In this document: one piece after another, positions 19,428 to 27,823 of the stretch | How the letters are laid out: each line of letters opens with the position of its first letter | How positions within the stretch are numbered: the first letter of the stretch is position 1 | DNA from: Bacillota bacterium | GTDB lineage: Bacteria; Vulcanimicrobiota; JAJTBE01 | Reading direction: 5' to 3' | Assembly: GCA_021287065.1 (NCBI GenBank) | Contig: JAJTBE010000194.1 | Location: 1 to 50,498 of the forward strand | Length of the DNA stretch: 50,498 nt | Program-made: the position numbers and the translations under genes | The notes under the pieces: generated by a model | Told to the model about the DNA's origin: nothing | The model's database searches: none | What the model saw: only the letters and a program-made list of their open reading frames with translations

Positions 19428-20708
19428 TTAACGGTTAAGAACTTCGTTCCAGTCTTTCACCGCTTTGTCTATTGCCTGTTTTGTAGTTGTTCTGCCATAG
19501 AATGATGATTCAAGCATTTCCTTGATTGCCCGGTTGAGATCATTCTGATTTTTGAGACCGAGGCTCAGGTCTCTGGCTTTGAAAAGTTGTTCGATTGAGA
19601 TTTTCCGTGCTTTATCCTGCAGGGGTTTGCCTGTATCCTGTCTGAAGAATTCATCTTCTGCTGCTTTTTTTGTTGAGGGGAGCATAGGAACCAGTTTGCA
19701 GAACTGAAGCTGATTTTTGTCATTGGTTACAAACAGAGCAAAGTCCACAGCTTTTTCCCTGTTTTTTGAGGAGATGGGAACGATAAGGTTCATTGTTGCT
19801 GCTGGAATTATGCCTGTTTTTCCTGTGGGCATGGGTCCTACTCCGGTGACTTTGTAGATTCCGGGTGCATCTTTTTCTATGCGGTTGATAAAAGTGGGGC
19901 CTGCGATAAGCATGCCAAGTTTGCCACCCTGATAGAGGTTGACCGCTCCCTGAAGTCCTTCGGTGAGGGTTTCATCCGGGATGACTTTTTCTTTGTACAG
20001 GTTTGTGTACCAGTCCAGCATTGCAAGGCCTTCGGGCGAGTTGAATGTTGCTGTTTTCATATCTTTGCTGACGATGGGTACGCCGTCAGCCTGGAGATCA
20101 TCGAGAAATTTGATAATGGGGAAGTAGCCGTACTCTCCGGTTTTTTCTTTGATTTGGCGGGCGTATTGTCCAACTTCTTCCAGTGTTGTCGGGGGCTTTT
20201 CCGGGTCGAGGCCTGCTTTTTTGAAGAGTTCTTTATTATAGATGACGAGTCTGGTTGTTACATACCACGGAATGGCAAAATTTTTGTCTTCAAATTTTGC
20301 CGCATTCCAGAGTCCTTCAAAATAAAGAGCTTTTGATACATCAGGCACTGCAGAATCCATGTTGACTATTGCGTTGTTCTGAGCCATAAGCTGGGCGAAT
20401 TCGGTGTTTACATTGACGACATCCGGAGGAACCCCTCCGGCGATTGAAGCCATGAGCTTTTGTTTGATGGCGTTCATGGGTATGTCGAGCCATTCTATCT
20501 GGACATCGGGGTGTTGTTTTTCGTATTCTGCAATCATTCCGTTTACATAATCGTTGTAAGTTGGGGACAGTGAAATAGTCCAGAATTCGATCTTTGTTTT
20601 TCCCGGGTCAATAGCATGTTTAGGGGCGCAGCCTGCGGCAACCGCTATTATTATGAATACTGCTGCAATGAGCAGGCAGTTGATTGTTTTGTGTGTTATG
20701 TTTTTCAT
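19428..20708 (-). CDS. Family 1 solute-binding lipoprotein
   Basis: 426 residues from the ATG at 20708; an upstream TTG at 20783 would run back into the preceding gene. The N terminus is a lipoprotein-like signal (basic start, hydrophobic run, AVAAGC with the cysteine near residue 26). The mature part has the SBP_bac_1 fold with KIEFWTISLSPTYNDYVNGMIAEYEKQHPDVQIEW and VPPDVVNVNTEFAQL, and ends in a helical region with KQAIDKAVKDWNEVL. This family usually feeds sugar importers with MalF/MalG-type permeases, so pairing with a FecCD permease is odd. The ligand is unknown. Confidence 0.85.
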   Translation of the reverse strand: MKNITHKTINCLLIAAVFIIIAVAAGCAPKHAIDPGKTKIEFWTISLSPTYNDYVNGMIAEYEKQHPDVQIEWLDIPMNAIKQKLMASIAGGVPPDVVNVNTEFAQLMAQNNAIVNMDSAVPDVSKALYFEGLWNAAKFEDKNFAIPWYVTTRLVIYNKELFKKAGLDPEKPPTTLEEVGQYARQIKEKTGEYGYFPIIKFLDDLQADGVPIVSKDMKTATFNSPEGLAMLDWYTNLYKEKVIPDETLTEGLQGAVNLYQGGKLGMLIAGPTFINRIEKDAPGIYKVTGVGPMPTGKTGIIPAATMNLIVPISSKNREKAVDFALFVTNDKNQLQFCKLVPMLPSTKKAAEDEFFRQDTGKPLQDKARKISIEQLFKARDLSLGLKNQNDLNRAIKEMLESSFYGRTTTKQAIDKAVKDWNEVLNR

Positions 20709-20754
20709 AGGTGTATTTTTCAATAGATGGTTTTTAAAAACCTCTGAGAGAAGC

Positions 20755-21084
20755 TTAATGTTTTTCTCTTTCCGGTTTTTCAAGAACTGCTGAAACCACC
20801 ACCGGTATTTTATCGTTTGCCGCTTTCAGCATATCCAGTTTTTTCATACCTTCTTCAAGTGCCAGATTTACATCATAAAGGACAAAATCCACTGTGCCTT
20901 GTTTTATACAAGGGTAAGCTTCATCAAAGGACGACATTTGGAGTATATTGTAGTAAGGTTTCCGGGCGAGGAGTTTTTTTACCTTTTCGTACATAGCGCT
21001 GTCGCCGCTGAGGACGAGGATTTTTTTAGGATCTTCCGGTTCTTTACCGGGAGAGTCTTTTTCCTGTCGGGTCTGGTCTTTCAT
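20755..21084 (-). CDS. Short receiver-like protein
   Basis: 109 residues. The centre reads KKILVLSGDSAMYEKVKKLLARK, then TVDFVLYDVNLALEEGMKKLDMLK and KIPVVVSA, matching receiver strands 1, 3 and 4; the Asp in LYDVNL is at the phospho-acceptor position. The first-strand acidic pair is weak (SGDS), and the protein ends before the conserved lysine strand and last helix, so ordinary two-component activity is doubtful. A Glu/Lys/Asp-rich N terminus of 20 residues precedes it. It follows the acyltransferase by 3 bases (AGGAAGG site) and precedes the lipoprotein gene. Confidence 0.7.
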   Translation of the reverse strand: MKDQTRQEKDSPGKEPEDPKKILVLSGDSAMYEKVKKLLARKPYYNILQMSSFDEAYPCIKQGTVDFVLYDVNLALEEGMKKLDMLKAANDKIPVVVSAVLEKPEREKH

Positions 21085-21087
21085 AAA

Positions 21088-21723
21088 TCAGCCTTCCTGA
21101 ATCTGAGGGTTCTGATGGTATGGTTTATCTTTCATACCGGTTTTGCATTCAAGTTCGAAAATAGTTTTGGTAACCCTTCCCGGATTGCCTGCCACCACCG
21201 AATTTGGCGGAATATCTTTTGTTACCACAGCTCCTGCGGCAATAAGTGAGTTCTCTCCTATAACCACACCGGGCAGAATCGTTGCGTTTACGCCGATTCT
21301 GACGCCTTTTTTGATAGTGGGTCCTTTCATACAAGCCATGCACAGGGGATGGGGATCATTAGCAATCCCAACACCGGGAGCCATAAACACATCATCTTCA
21401 ATTGTAGTAAACTGAGCAATATAATTATTACAATGTATTTTAACATTGTTGCCGATGGTGCAGCCATAGTCGATGGTGGAATTATTCCAGATTCTAAGAT
21501 TATCTCCGATAATGTTCTGCTCCCGTATAACCGCTCCATGCCCGGTTTCAAGATTGTCACCTATAACTGACCCCCCATAGATAATGGAACCGGCTCTCAC
21601 TCTCGCATTTTTTCCTATAGTTAAGCTTATATCCTCAACCTTTCGCTCAGGGAAATATCCAACAACAGCAGACTTATCAAAGTTGCTGTTTTCTCCTGTT
21701 TTAATTTCCGGGACTAATTTCAT
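21088..21723 (-). CDS. Left-handed beta-helix (hexapeptide) acyltransferase
   Basis: 211 residues. About eight hexapeptide-type turns run from ISLTIGKNARVRAGSIIYGGSVIG to VNATILPGVVIGENSLIAAGAVVTKDIPPNSVVAGNPGRV, the NodL/WbpD-like ending. Members transfer acetyl groups to amino sugars or other acceptors in surface-polysaccharide synthesis. NDPHPLCMACMKGP is an unusual Cys-containing loop that could hold a metal (inference). AGGAGG lies 6 bases before the ATG. It is the first gene of a leftward operon whose role in transport is not obvious. Confidence 0.88.
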   Translation of the reverse strand: MKLVPEIKTGENSNFDKSAVVGYFPERKVEDISLTIGKNARVRAGSIIYGGSVIGDNLETGHGAVIREQNIIGDNLRIWNNSTIDYGCTIGNNVKIHCNNYIAQFTTIEDDVFMAPGVGIANDPHPLCMACMKGPTIKKGVRIGVNATILPGVVIGENSLIAAGAVVTKDIPPNSVVAGNPGRVTKTIFELECKTGMKDKPYHQNPQIQEG

Positions 21724-21754
21724 CAGTTCCTCCTGATTGTTTTTTGGGGAGATT

Positions 21755-22560
21755 GGGTTTTTCAGGGGGTATTTTTTTGAAAAAAGATTCCCTGAAACCC
21801 AATACCGCTGAATTAGTAAAATTCACTCCAACCCCTAACCCCAATGTCATTGAATTAGCAAAATTAACTCTAATCCCCGAGCCAAATACACCTGTTTTTC
21901 AAGGAGGGAGGTTCGGAGGGTAACCTCGCTTTTTCTAAAAAAGCGTGGTCTCCTCTGACGGTCTCCTAATCCCCCGGTCGGTCCCAATTCCAAAAGTTTG
22001 GGATGGCGGGTGCCTGCCCGTAGGGTGGGCGCGAGGAAACTTTTTCAAAAGTTTTCTCCGGGAGATTGGTAAGCCGATACAACCTTCGTGAGAGATTAAA
22101 TATGTTCGCACCTAAATTCGCAGCATCGGGTATGGAGTTCGCCTTATATTGCCCTGACGGGGCGAACCCTGTGGGTTCGCGTCGGGGTTGCAAACCCCAA
22201 TGCCCATGAATTAAGGCATGGATTTATCAGATCGCTCACGAGAATTATAATCGTTTGCCCAGCTTCCAGAGAAAACTTTTTTGAAAAAAGTTTCCTCCGG
22301 ACCTCCATCCCAAAACTTTTGAATTGGGGGACCGACCAGGGGATTTGGACCGACGGGGGTTGGGGACCGTCAGAGGGAACCACGCTTTTTTGGAAAAGCG
22401 AGTTTCCCTCCGAACCTCCCTCCTTGAAAAACAGGAGTATTGGACTGTGGATTTGGGTAAATTTTGCTAATTCAGTGGCATTGTTGCAAACCCCTCCTAC
22501 GATCCTTGGCGAAGCCTACCGTTATGGGGTTTGCAGGTGGTTAGGATACAGCAATACCAA
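21755..22560. repeat. Dispersed repeat array D, arranged as an inverted pair
   Basis: This fills most of the 21724-22871 gap. A hairpin at 21755-21800 opens it. Then come plus-oriented R1 (about 21806-21965) and R2 (about 21985-22072), a centre with an R4-type segment (22155-22200), and minus-oriented R3 (22199-22250), R2 (22255-22325) and R1 (about 22365-22485), ending with another R4-like stretch. The two halves are inverted copies of each other, so they could form a large cruciform or RNA duplex. No gene is visible; 22561-22820 shows no further feature. Confidence 0.8.
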
Positions 22561-22820
22561 TGTAATCCGATGGTCTTACCTGTGAATTGGTAAAAAAGCT
22601 CGTTTCCCAAACCCTTCCGGCAAAAACTTTCATTGACTCATTTTTCCGCTCTCTTTAATTCTGTTTTATGCATATCGACTTTTTTCCATTCTTTCGGTCG
22701 ATGTCGGGTAGTCTGAAAGTTATAGCAGCCATATTGGTTTGCAGATAATTTGCCGTGTTTTCCGAAAAACCTTGTGTATGTAGTTGAATGCAGAAAATGG
22801 GGGGGATTTTTTTGTAAATA

Positions 22821-22853
22821 AAAAACCGGATGGTGTTAATGCATCCGGTTTTT
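22821..22853 (-). terminator. Intrinsic terminator of the 857-residue lipoprotein gene
   Basis: AAAAACCGGATG (22821-22832) pairs perfectly with CATCCGGTTTTT (22842-22853) around a 9-base loop. In the leftward direction the stem is followed by TTTTTTATTT. It lies 19 bases past the stop codon. Confidence 0.85.
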
Positions 22854-22871
22854 CTATTTTGTTATTTGTTA

Positions 22872-25445
22872 TTATTCTCCGTTGATCAGTTTGAAGAGGC
22901 AGTGGTCGCCAACTATGCAGCCTGTGTTTTTGCTGGTGAGGAACACTTTGTGAAGAGTCATCAATGATGAATCTTTTATTGTCCAGGTAGCTCCTCCATC
23001 GATTGTGCAGAGGGCTATTCCATTTGCTCCTACTACCCATCCACAGGTTGAACTTGAGAAGTGAACTCCGTTCAAAACGCTGGCAGTGCCTGACACCTGA
23101 GCATTCCAGTTAGTTCCGCCATCGGTTGTTTTAAGGATTGTTCCGGCATCGCCTACAGCCCAGCCTGTGTTTGCATCAATAAAGAATATTGAATTGAGGT
23201 CATTGGCTGTGCCTGATACCTGGGCTCCCCAGTTTTCACCGCTGTCAGTGCTTTTTCTGATAGTGCCCGCTGCACCTGCCACCCATCCGGTTGTGGCGTT
23301 TACAAAGCATATTGAGTTAAGATTGTTACCAGTTCCTGAGTTTTTAATTGCCCAGTTAGTTCCGCCGTTGGTTGTGGCGAGAATTACGCCTCCGGTTGCT
23401 GCTGCCCAGCCGTTGTTTGCATCAGTAAAGCTGAGTTTGTTGATTGTTTCTGCAGTGCCTGAAACCTGTGCAACCCAGTTTGAGCCACCGTCGGTTGTGT
23501 GCACTAATTTTCCGAGATTTCCGGCAGCCCAGCCGTTGTTTGTATCCGCAAAACAGATTGTATAATAATCCCCTGCAACCGGTGTGGTTTGAGGGGTCCA
23601 GGTTGAGCCTCCATCGGTTGTGCGGCATATTGAGGAGCCTAAACCGGTTATCCAGCCGTTGTTTGCATCAGTGAAATAAACATCCTGAATGTAACAGTTT
23701 GAGCTTATTCCACGGAGAATGATGCTCCAGTTTGATCCGCCGTCGGTTGTGTAAAGGACTGTCCCGTTGTCGGCTATTATCCATCCTGTTGTAAAGTTGG
23801 CAAAAGATACTCTGTTGAGGGTTCTTACTGTGCCTGAAGTCTGGGATGACCAGCTGGCTCCGGCATTTGTCGTGTGCAGGATAACGCCGTTGTTTCCAAC
23901 AGCCCAGCCGTTGGAAGCATCATTGAAGTAAATTCCGTAAAGGGTTTCTGCTGTGCCTGACACCTGCTGATTCCATGTGAACATACAATCAGGTGAATGG
24001 GCGATTTTTCCATTTGCTCCGCATGCCCAGGCGTTTTGTGCATTCAGTGTATATACGCCGTATGCCTGAGACCCACTCAAAACATTGTTGGTTAGATACA
24101 GAACTACGAACTGATAAAGTTTGTTCAGAGCTGAGCCGGCATCGGTTATGGAGACAAAAGCAGTCGGTCCGCAGGATATAGCGCGGAGTGTAACACCAAG
24201 AGGGCCGCCGGGATATGAACCAAAGCTTTTGCCTGCGTTTGTGCTCTGATAGTAATAATTTGTGGTTACTGTCCAGATATTGTTTGCATCCTGAAAATCC
24301 ACATCGTTTAATGTGGAATTGGTGCCTGTATTTCTGAAGCTCCAGGTGTTTCCACCGTCTGTTGATATGAAGAAGTTTCCGCTTTTACCTACGAAAGATC
24401 CTAAGGCTTTGTTGTAGAATCTGAGGTTTGTCATATCGTTGCTGACGAGTTTTACCATCCAGGATAAGGTGATGTTGGATGTAACACCGGCAGTTGTAAC
24501 TGTGAACCAGTTGGTTGTGCTTTTTCCGTCTTTTGTGGCAACAACTATATATTCGCCCGGAACAAAACCTGAAAACACATATCTGCCGTTGGCATCGGTT
24601 GTGCCAGTGACTATGGGGGTTTTTCTGTCTCCTGATTTTTCACCCTTGATGGTATTGTATATTTCGATCTTTGCTCCCTGAACTGTAGCGTTTGTATAAA
24701 GGTCGGTGACTGTGCCGTCAACAGTGTAGCTTGTTTCAGTACCGCCTCCGCCTCCGGTGTATGAACCTGTTGATTCAGGAGCGTCGTTATTGGAGTTCTG
24801 GTTTACTGTAACTGTGACGGAAGTGAAGGAATAGTTTGTTTCGCTGAATGAGATGATGTATGTTCCGGGGGTAACATTCAGGAAAAGATACCGGCCGTTC
24901 TGGTCGGTTATTGATGTTTCCTTTATGGTGTTACCTTTTGGTGAAATCGTGCATTTCACTCCGGCAAGGGCTGTGCCGCTTGAATTTTTTACATATCCCA
25001 CAATGTTGCCTGTTCCGGGATCGGGTGTGGGAATATCTGACGGTGTGAGGCTTATTTCCAGTGTAGTTGTCTGATTTTCCTCAATGGCGATGGTTGTCTG
25101 ATAATCAGCGTAGCCTGATGCAGTTGCTGTCAGAGTCTGTGTTCCTGCTGATATGTTCTGCAATGTGCATTTGCCTGAAGAATCGGTAGTGCCTGAAACG
25201 CTGCTGATGGTAATTGCAGCATTCTGGATTACATTTCCGGTGGAGAAGTCTATCGCTGTTATCTCTGCATTGCCGGATCCTGTGGGTGTGACAGTTGGAG
25301 AAACAGTAGGTGAGACAGTAGGAGAGGATGTGGGGGAAGATCCGCCTCCGTCGCTGGAGTTTCCTCCGCATCCGATAATCAGAAGCGGAAGGAACAGAAT
25401 GCATAAGAGCATCAAAACCAGAGATTTGGAAACCACTTTTCGCAT
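22872..25445 (-). CDS. Large lipoprotein with carboxypeptidase-regulatory-like domains and Ycf48/BNR-type propeller repeats
   Basis: 857 residues. A signal peptide ends in LLIIGCGG (lipidated Cys about 26), followed by a Ser/Thr/Pro linker with PTVSPTVSPTVTPTG. Three CarboxypepD_reg-like beta-sandwiches follow (about 57-135, 145-220 and 235-330, each with DSSGKCTL, DQNGRYLF or DANGRYVF). The rest, from about 335, is a run of roughly 45-residue repeats of the form GxILxTTDGGxxWxxQxSGTxxxLNxVxFxDANxGWxxG, as in Ycf48-like or BNR propellers. It is presumably tethered on the envelope surface for binding; no catalytic residues are evident. GAGGT precedes the start, and a strong terminator follows. 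Confidence 0.88.
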   Translation of the reverse strand: MRKVVSKSLVLMLLCILFLPLLIIGCGGNSSDGGGSSPTSSPTVSPTVSPTVTPTGSGNAEITAIDFSTGNVIQNAAITISSVSGTTDSSGKCTLQNISAGTQTLTATASGYADYQTTIAIEENQTTTLEISLTPSDIPTPDPGTGNIVGYVKNSSGTALAGVKCTISPKGNTIKETSITDQNGRYLFLNVTPGTYIISFSETNYSFTSVTVTVNQNSNNDAPESTGSYTGGGGGTETSYTVDGTVTDLYTNATVQGAKIEIYNTIKGEKSGDRKTPIVTGTTDANGRYVFSGFVPGEYIVVATKDGKSTTNWFTVTTAGVTSNITLSWMVKLVSNDMTNLRFYNKALGSFVGKSGNFFISTDGGNTWSFRNTGTNSTLNDVDFQDANNIWTVTTNYYYQSTNAGKSFGSYPGGPLGVTLRAISCGPTAFVSITDAGSALNKLYQFVVLYLTNNVLSGSQAYGVYTLNAQNAWACGANGKIAHSPDCMFTWNQQVSGTAETLYGIYFNDASNGWAVGNNGVILHTTNAGASWSSQTSGTVRTLNRVSFANFTTGWIIADNGTVLYTTDGGSNWSIILRGISSNCYIQDVYFTDANNGWITGLGSSICRTTDGGSTWTPQTTPVAGDYYTICFADTNNGWAAGNLGKLVHTTDGGSNWVAQVSGTAETINKLSFTDANNGWAAATGGVILATTNGGTNWAIKNSGTGNNLNSICFVNATTGWVAGAAGTIRKSTDSGENWGAQVSGTANDLNSIFFIDANTGWAVGDAGTILKTTDGGTNWNAQVSGTASVLNGVHFSSSTCGWVVGANGIALCTIDGGATWTIKDSSLMTLHKVFLTSKNTGCIVGDHCLFKLINGE

Positions 25446-25998
25446 GTTTTTTTACCTCTTTGTATGTTTTATATTGAAGGTTTTATTTCTGAAATTTAAG
25501 GGGCAAACAGTGATTTGCAGTGTGTTTTGAGGAACCTGTATGTAATAATATTTCTTTCGAAAAACATGGTTTTTTTCCTTTGGTAGCAGAAGAATAACTG
25601 AATTGTTTTTTTGTTTTGAATATTTTAGAATCTGAATATTTGCAGGATCTTGTTGGTTTGTTGTCTTTTTTATAAAAAAAGTTAAAAAAATATAAGTTTT
25701 ACTATTAAAATTTAAAAAAAACGGTCGATATAAAGATTTGGCAAGGATTAACCTTTTTTTCGAAGCGTGCGAATTAGAAATAAATCAGCTTAACAGGATG
25801 ATAAAAATTCCCTTTCTCAAAAACTGATTCAGGATAACTGCTTGATTCTGAAGTGATATCCGCATCGTCTGAAGCTGACTCACAGATATGCTTTATATTG
25901 ATTACTGCAGAATGAGTTTGTTTGTCTTTCTTTGTTGTTGTGTTTTTTTATATATAAGCCTTGCCGTGTAAATGTAAGATAAAGGCGAGGGATTCAGG
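25446..25998. other. AT-rich divergent intergenic region
   Basis: There is no gene, repeat copy or RNA I can recognise here. The stretch 25660-25730 is nearly pure A/T with runs of A, and TATATATAAG occurs at about 25949-25958, 40 bases before the ankyrin gene. It presumably carries the two divergent promoters, but I cannot place them with confidence. Confidence 0.5.
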
Positions 25999-26994
25999 AT
26001 GAACAGAATTTCACAAATAGACAATCTGATAATCGAAGGAAATATCGAAGAGCTTAAAAAGCTCGTTAAACCCGAAGATTTGATTCCATCGGGTGAAGCT
26101 CACAATCTTCCTCCACTTCATTGTGCCGTGCTTGCGGGAAATATCGAAGCGGTAAAACTTTTCATTTCCATAGGCGCAGATGTGAATATCAATGACAGGT
26201 TTGGAAGAAGCTGCATTTATATGGCTTCCCTTAATGATTCCTATGAAATGTTCAGGCTTCTTCTTGATGCGGGGGCTAATGTCAATACTCCATGCCTGAA
26301 AGGGCAGACTCCTCTTCATATTGCGGCAAAAGAGGGGAATATTGAAATAGCCCGTTTGTGCGTCAGGTATGGTGCGGATGTCAATGCTTCCGACCTGAGG
26401 GGATATACGCCTCTTCATTGTGCTGTGGGAAGTTGTTATCTGAATATTATGGAATTGCTTGTGAAAAAAGGTGCAGATATAAACCGGAAAAACATTGATG
26501 GAGAAACGCCTCTTCATATAGCTTCAAAGCACATGGGAAATCTGCCTACCTGCGAATGGCTTATCAGGAAGGGTGCTGAAATAGACTCGGAAGACAACTG
26601 CGGTATGACGCCTCTTACCAATGCAATCAGCGCTAATAATTATATGCTTGCCTGGCGGTTTATCAGCAATGGTGCAAATGTCAACTATAAAAACAGACTG
26701 GGGCAGACGCCGACTCATTTTGTCTGTAAGGCTGATTCGTGGGATCTTCTTTATCTGCTTATTCAGGAAGGTGCGAATATCAGTATCAGGGACAACATGG
26801 GGATGACGCCTTTTTGTATTACCATTGGTTCAGGTGGAAAAAGCGGAGTCGTGGAGCTTCTGCTGAAAAACGGGGCGAATACTGTGGGAGTATGTAAGGA
26901 GCAGGGTTATTCTCCGTTATCAATGGCAAGGCAAAGAAAAGATCATGCCCTCGAAAGGCTTCTTCTGGAATATACAGGCAGAACAATGGTTTAG
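25999..26994 (+). CDS. Ankyrin-repeat protein
   Basis: 331 residues made almost entirely of ankyrin repeats, about eight or nine units with the typical TPLHIAAKEGNIEIARLCVRYGADVNASDLRG pattern. No signal peptide, membrane segment or extra domain is visible, so it is likely a cytoplasmic binding protein. The start follows GGCGAGGGATTCAGG, a weak ribosome site. Its partner is unknown. The gene ends 36 bases before a palindrome that could terminate it. Confidence 0.92.
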   Translation: MNRISQIDNLIIEGNIEELKKLVKPEDLIPSGEAHNLPPLHCAVLAGNIEAVKLFISIGADVNINDRFGRSCIYMASLNDSYEMFRLLLDAGANVNTPCLKGQTPLHIAAKEGNIEIARLCVRYGADVNASDLRGYTPLHCAVGSCYLNIMELLVKKGADINRKNIDGETPLHIASKHMGNLPTCEWLIRKGAEIDSEDNCGMTPLTNAISANNYMLAWRFISNGANVNYKNRLGQTPTHFVCKADSWDLLYLLIQEGANISIRDNMGMTPFCITIGSGGKSGVVELLLKNGANTVGVCKEQGYSPLSMARQRKDHALERLLLEYTGRTMV

Positions 26995-27030
26995 TTTTTA
27001 TAAAAGGATTCTCTTTATTCTGATTGAAAG

Positions 27031-27046
27031 TACCCCTATAGGGGTA
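27031..27046. promoter_or_regulatory. Perfect 16-bp palindrome before the rubrerythrin gene (CsoR/CstR-type operator or terminator)
   Basis: TACCCCTATAGGGGTA is a perfect palindrome, 29 bases before the rubrerythrin ATG. C-run/G-run palindromes of this form are the operators of CsoR/CstR-family regulators (copper or persulfide sensing). A TTGAAA at 27024-27029 lies directly to its left, and T-rich then TATATAAA sequence to its right, so it may sit in the promoter spacer. Equally, TACCCC-TATA-GGGGTA followed by six T residues could terminate the ankyrin transcript; both roles may apply. Confidence 0.6.
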
Positions 27047-27075
27047 TTTTTTATATAAATTTAAGGAGGATTATT

Positions 27076-27711
27076 ATGGCTAAATCATTTAAAACCAGTG
27101 CTGTTCAGGTATTTGCATTTGCAGCAGTAGTCTGTCTGTTTTTTGCGTTTTGTGTAACTTCAGCAAACGCAGCCGATTCTTCAAAAACTCTTGCCAATCT
27201 GCAGGCAGCTTATAACGGAGAATCCAATGCAAAGGCAAAGTATCTTGAATATGCAAAAAAAGCTGATTCCGAAGGTTTCGGACAGGCAGCAAGTCTTTTC
27301 AGGGCAGCAGCAAGATCAGAAGAAGTTCATATTGCCAGCTATGAGAAGCTCATCAAAGCACTGAAGGGCACTCCCAAGGCTGATATTAAGAAAGTTGCCG
27401 TAAAATCTACAAAAGAAAACATAAAAGACGCCATTAAAGGTGAAATGACCGAATCGGTAAAAATTTATCCTGATTTTGCCAAACAGGCGGAAGCAGATAA
27501 AAATGACAAAGCAAAGATGGTTTTCCTCGGAGTTGCCAAAGTTGAAGGCGGACATGTAGATCTGTATAAAGATGCTCTTGCCAATCTCAAAAAAGGTCCG
27601 GCAAAGGAATATATCGTCTGTACTGTCTGCGGCTATGTTACTGCCGACCTTACCCTTAAAAAATGCCCAGTCTGCTCACACCCCAGAGAAGACTTTGTAA
27701 GCGTTAAATAA
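27076..27711 (+). CDS. Exported rubrerythrin (diiron peroxidase plus rubredoxin domain)
   Basis: 211 residues. The first 32 are a classic signal peptide ending in SANA, unusual for a protein family that is normally cytoplasmic. The diiron four-helix bundle follows (LQAAYNGESNAKAKYLEYAKKADSEGFGQAASLFRAAARSEEVHI, then EMTESVKIYPDFAKQAEAD and AKVEGGHVDLY), with the Glu/His ligands in their usual places. The C-terminal rubredoxin-like domain has CTVCGY and CPVCSHP. Rubrerythrins reduce hydrogen peroxide in anaerobes; here the activity would be in the periplasm or outside. An AAGGAGG site precedes the ATG. The palindrome upstream suggests metal or sulfur control (inference), and a haem/flavin redox gene follows. 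Confidence 0.92.
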   Translation: MAKSFKTSAVQVFAFAAVVCLFFAFCVTSANAADSSKTLANLQAAYNGESNAKAKYLEYAKKADSEGFGQAASLFRAAARSEEVHIASYEKLIKALKGTPKADIKKVAVKSTKENIKDAIKGEMTESVKIYPDFAKQAEADKNDKAKMVFLGVAKVEGGHVDLYKDALANLKKGPAKEYIVCTVCGYVTADLTLKKCPVCSHPREDFVSVK

Positions 27712-27725
27712 CTGTAGTTATGAAG

Positions 27726-27788
27726 AGAGGCTCTCCCCTGAATTTAGAAGATGGATGGATTTTTGGGAAAGCCTCTTTGTGTTTTCAG
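27726..27788 (+). terminator. Probable terminator after rubrerythrin
   Basis: AGAGGCT-TCCC (from 27726) pairs with GGGA-AGCCTCT (ending 27786) across a long loop, then TTTGTGTTTT. The loop is large for an intrinsic terminator, so the call is moderate. Confidence 0.5.
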
Positions 27789-27823
27789 GAAGTAATAATT
27801 TGTGAGAAACGCCGGAGGAGCGT

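Noticed and set aside
23167-23565. 132-residue frame opposite the propeller lipoprotein
   Set aside because: It arises from the repeated structure of the gene on the other strand; it has no ribosome site or recognisable domain.
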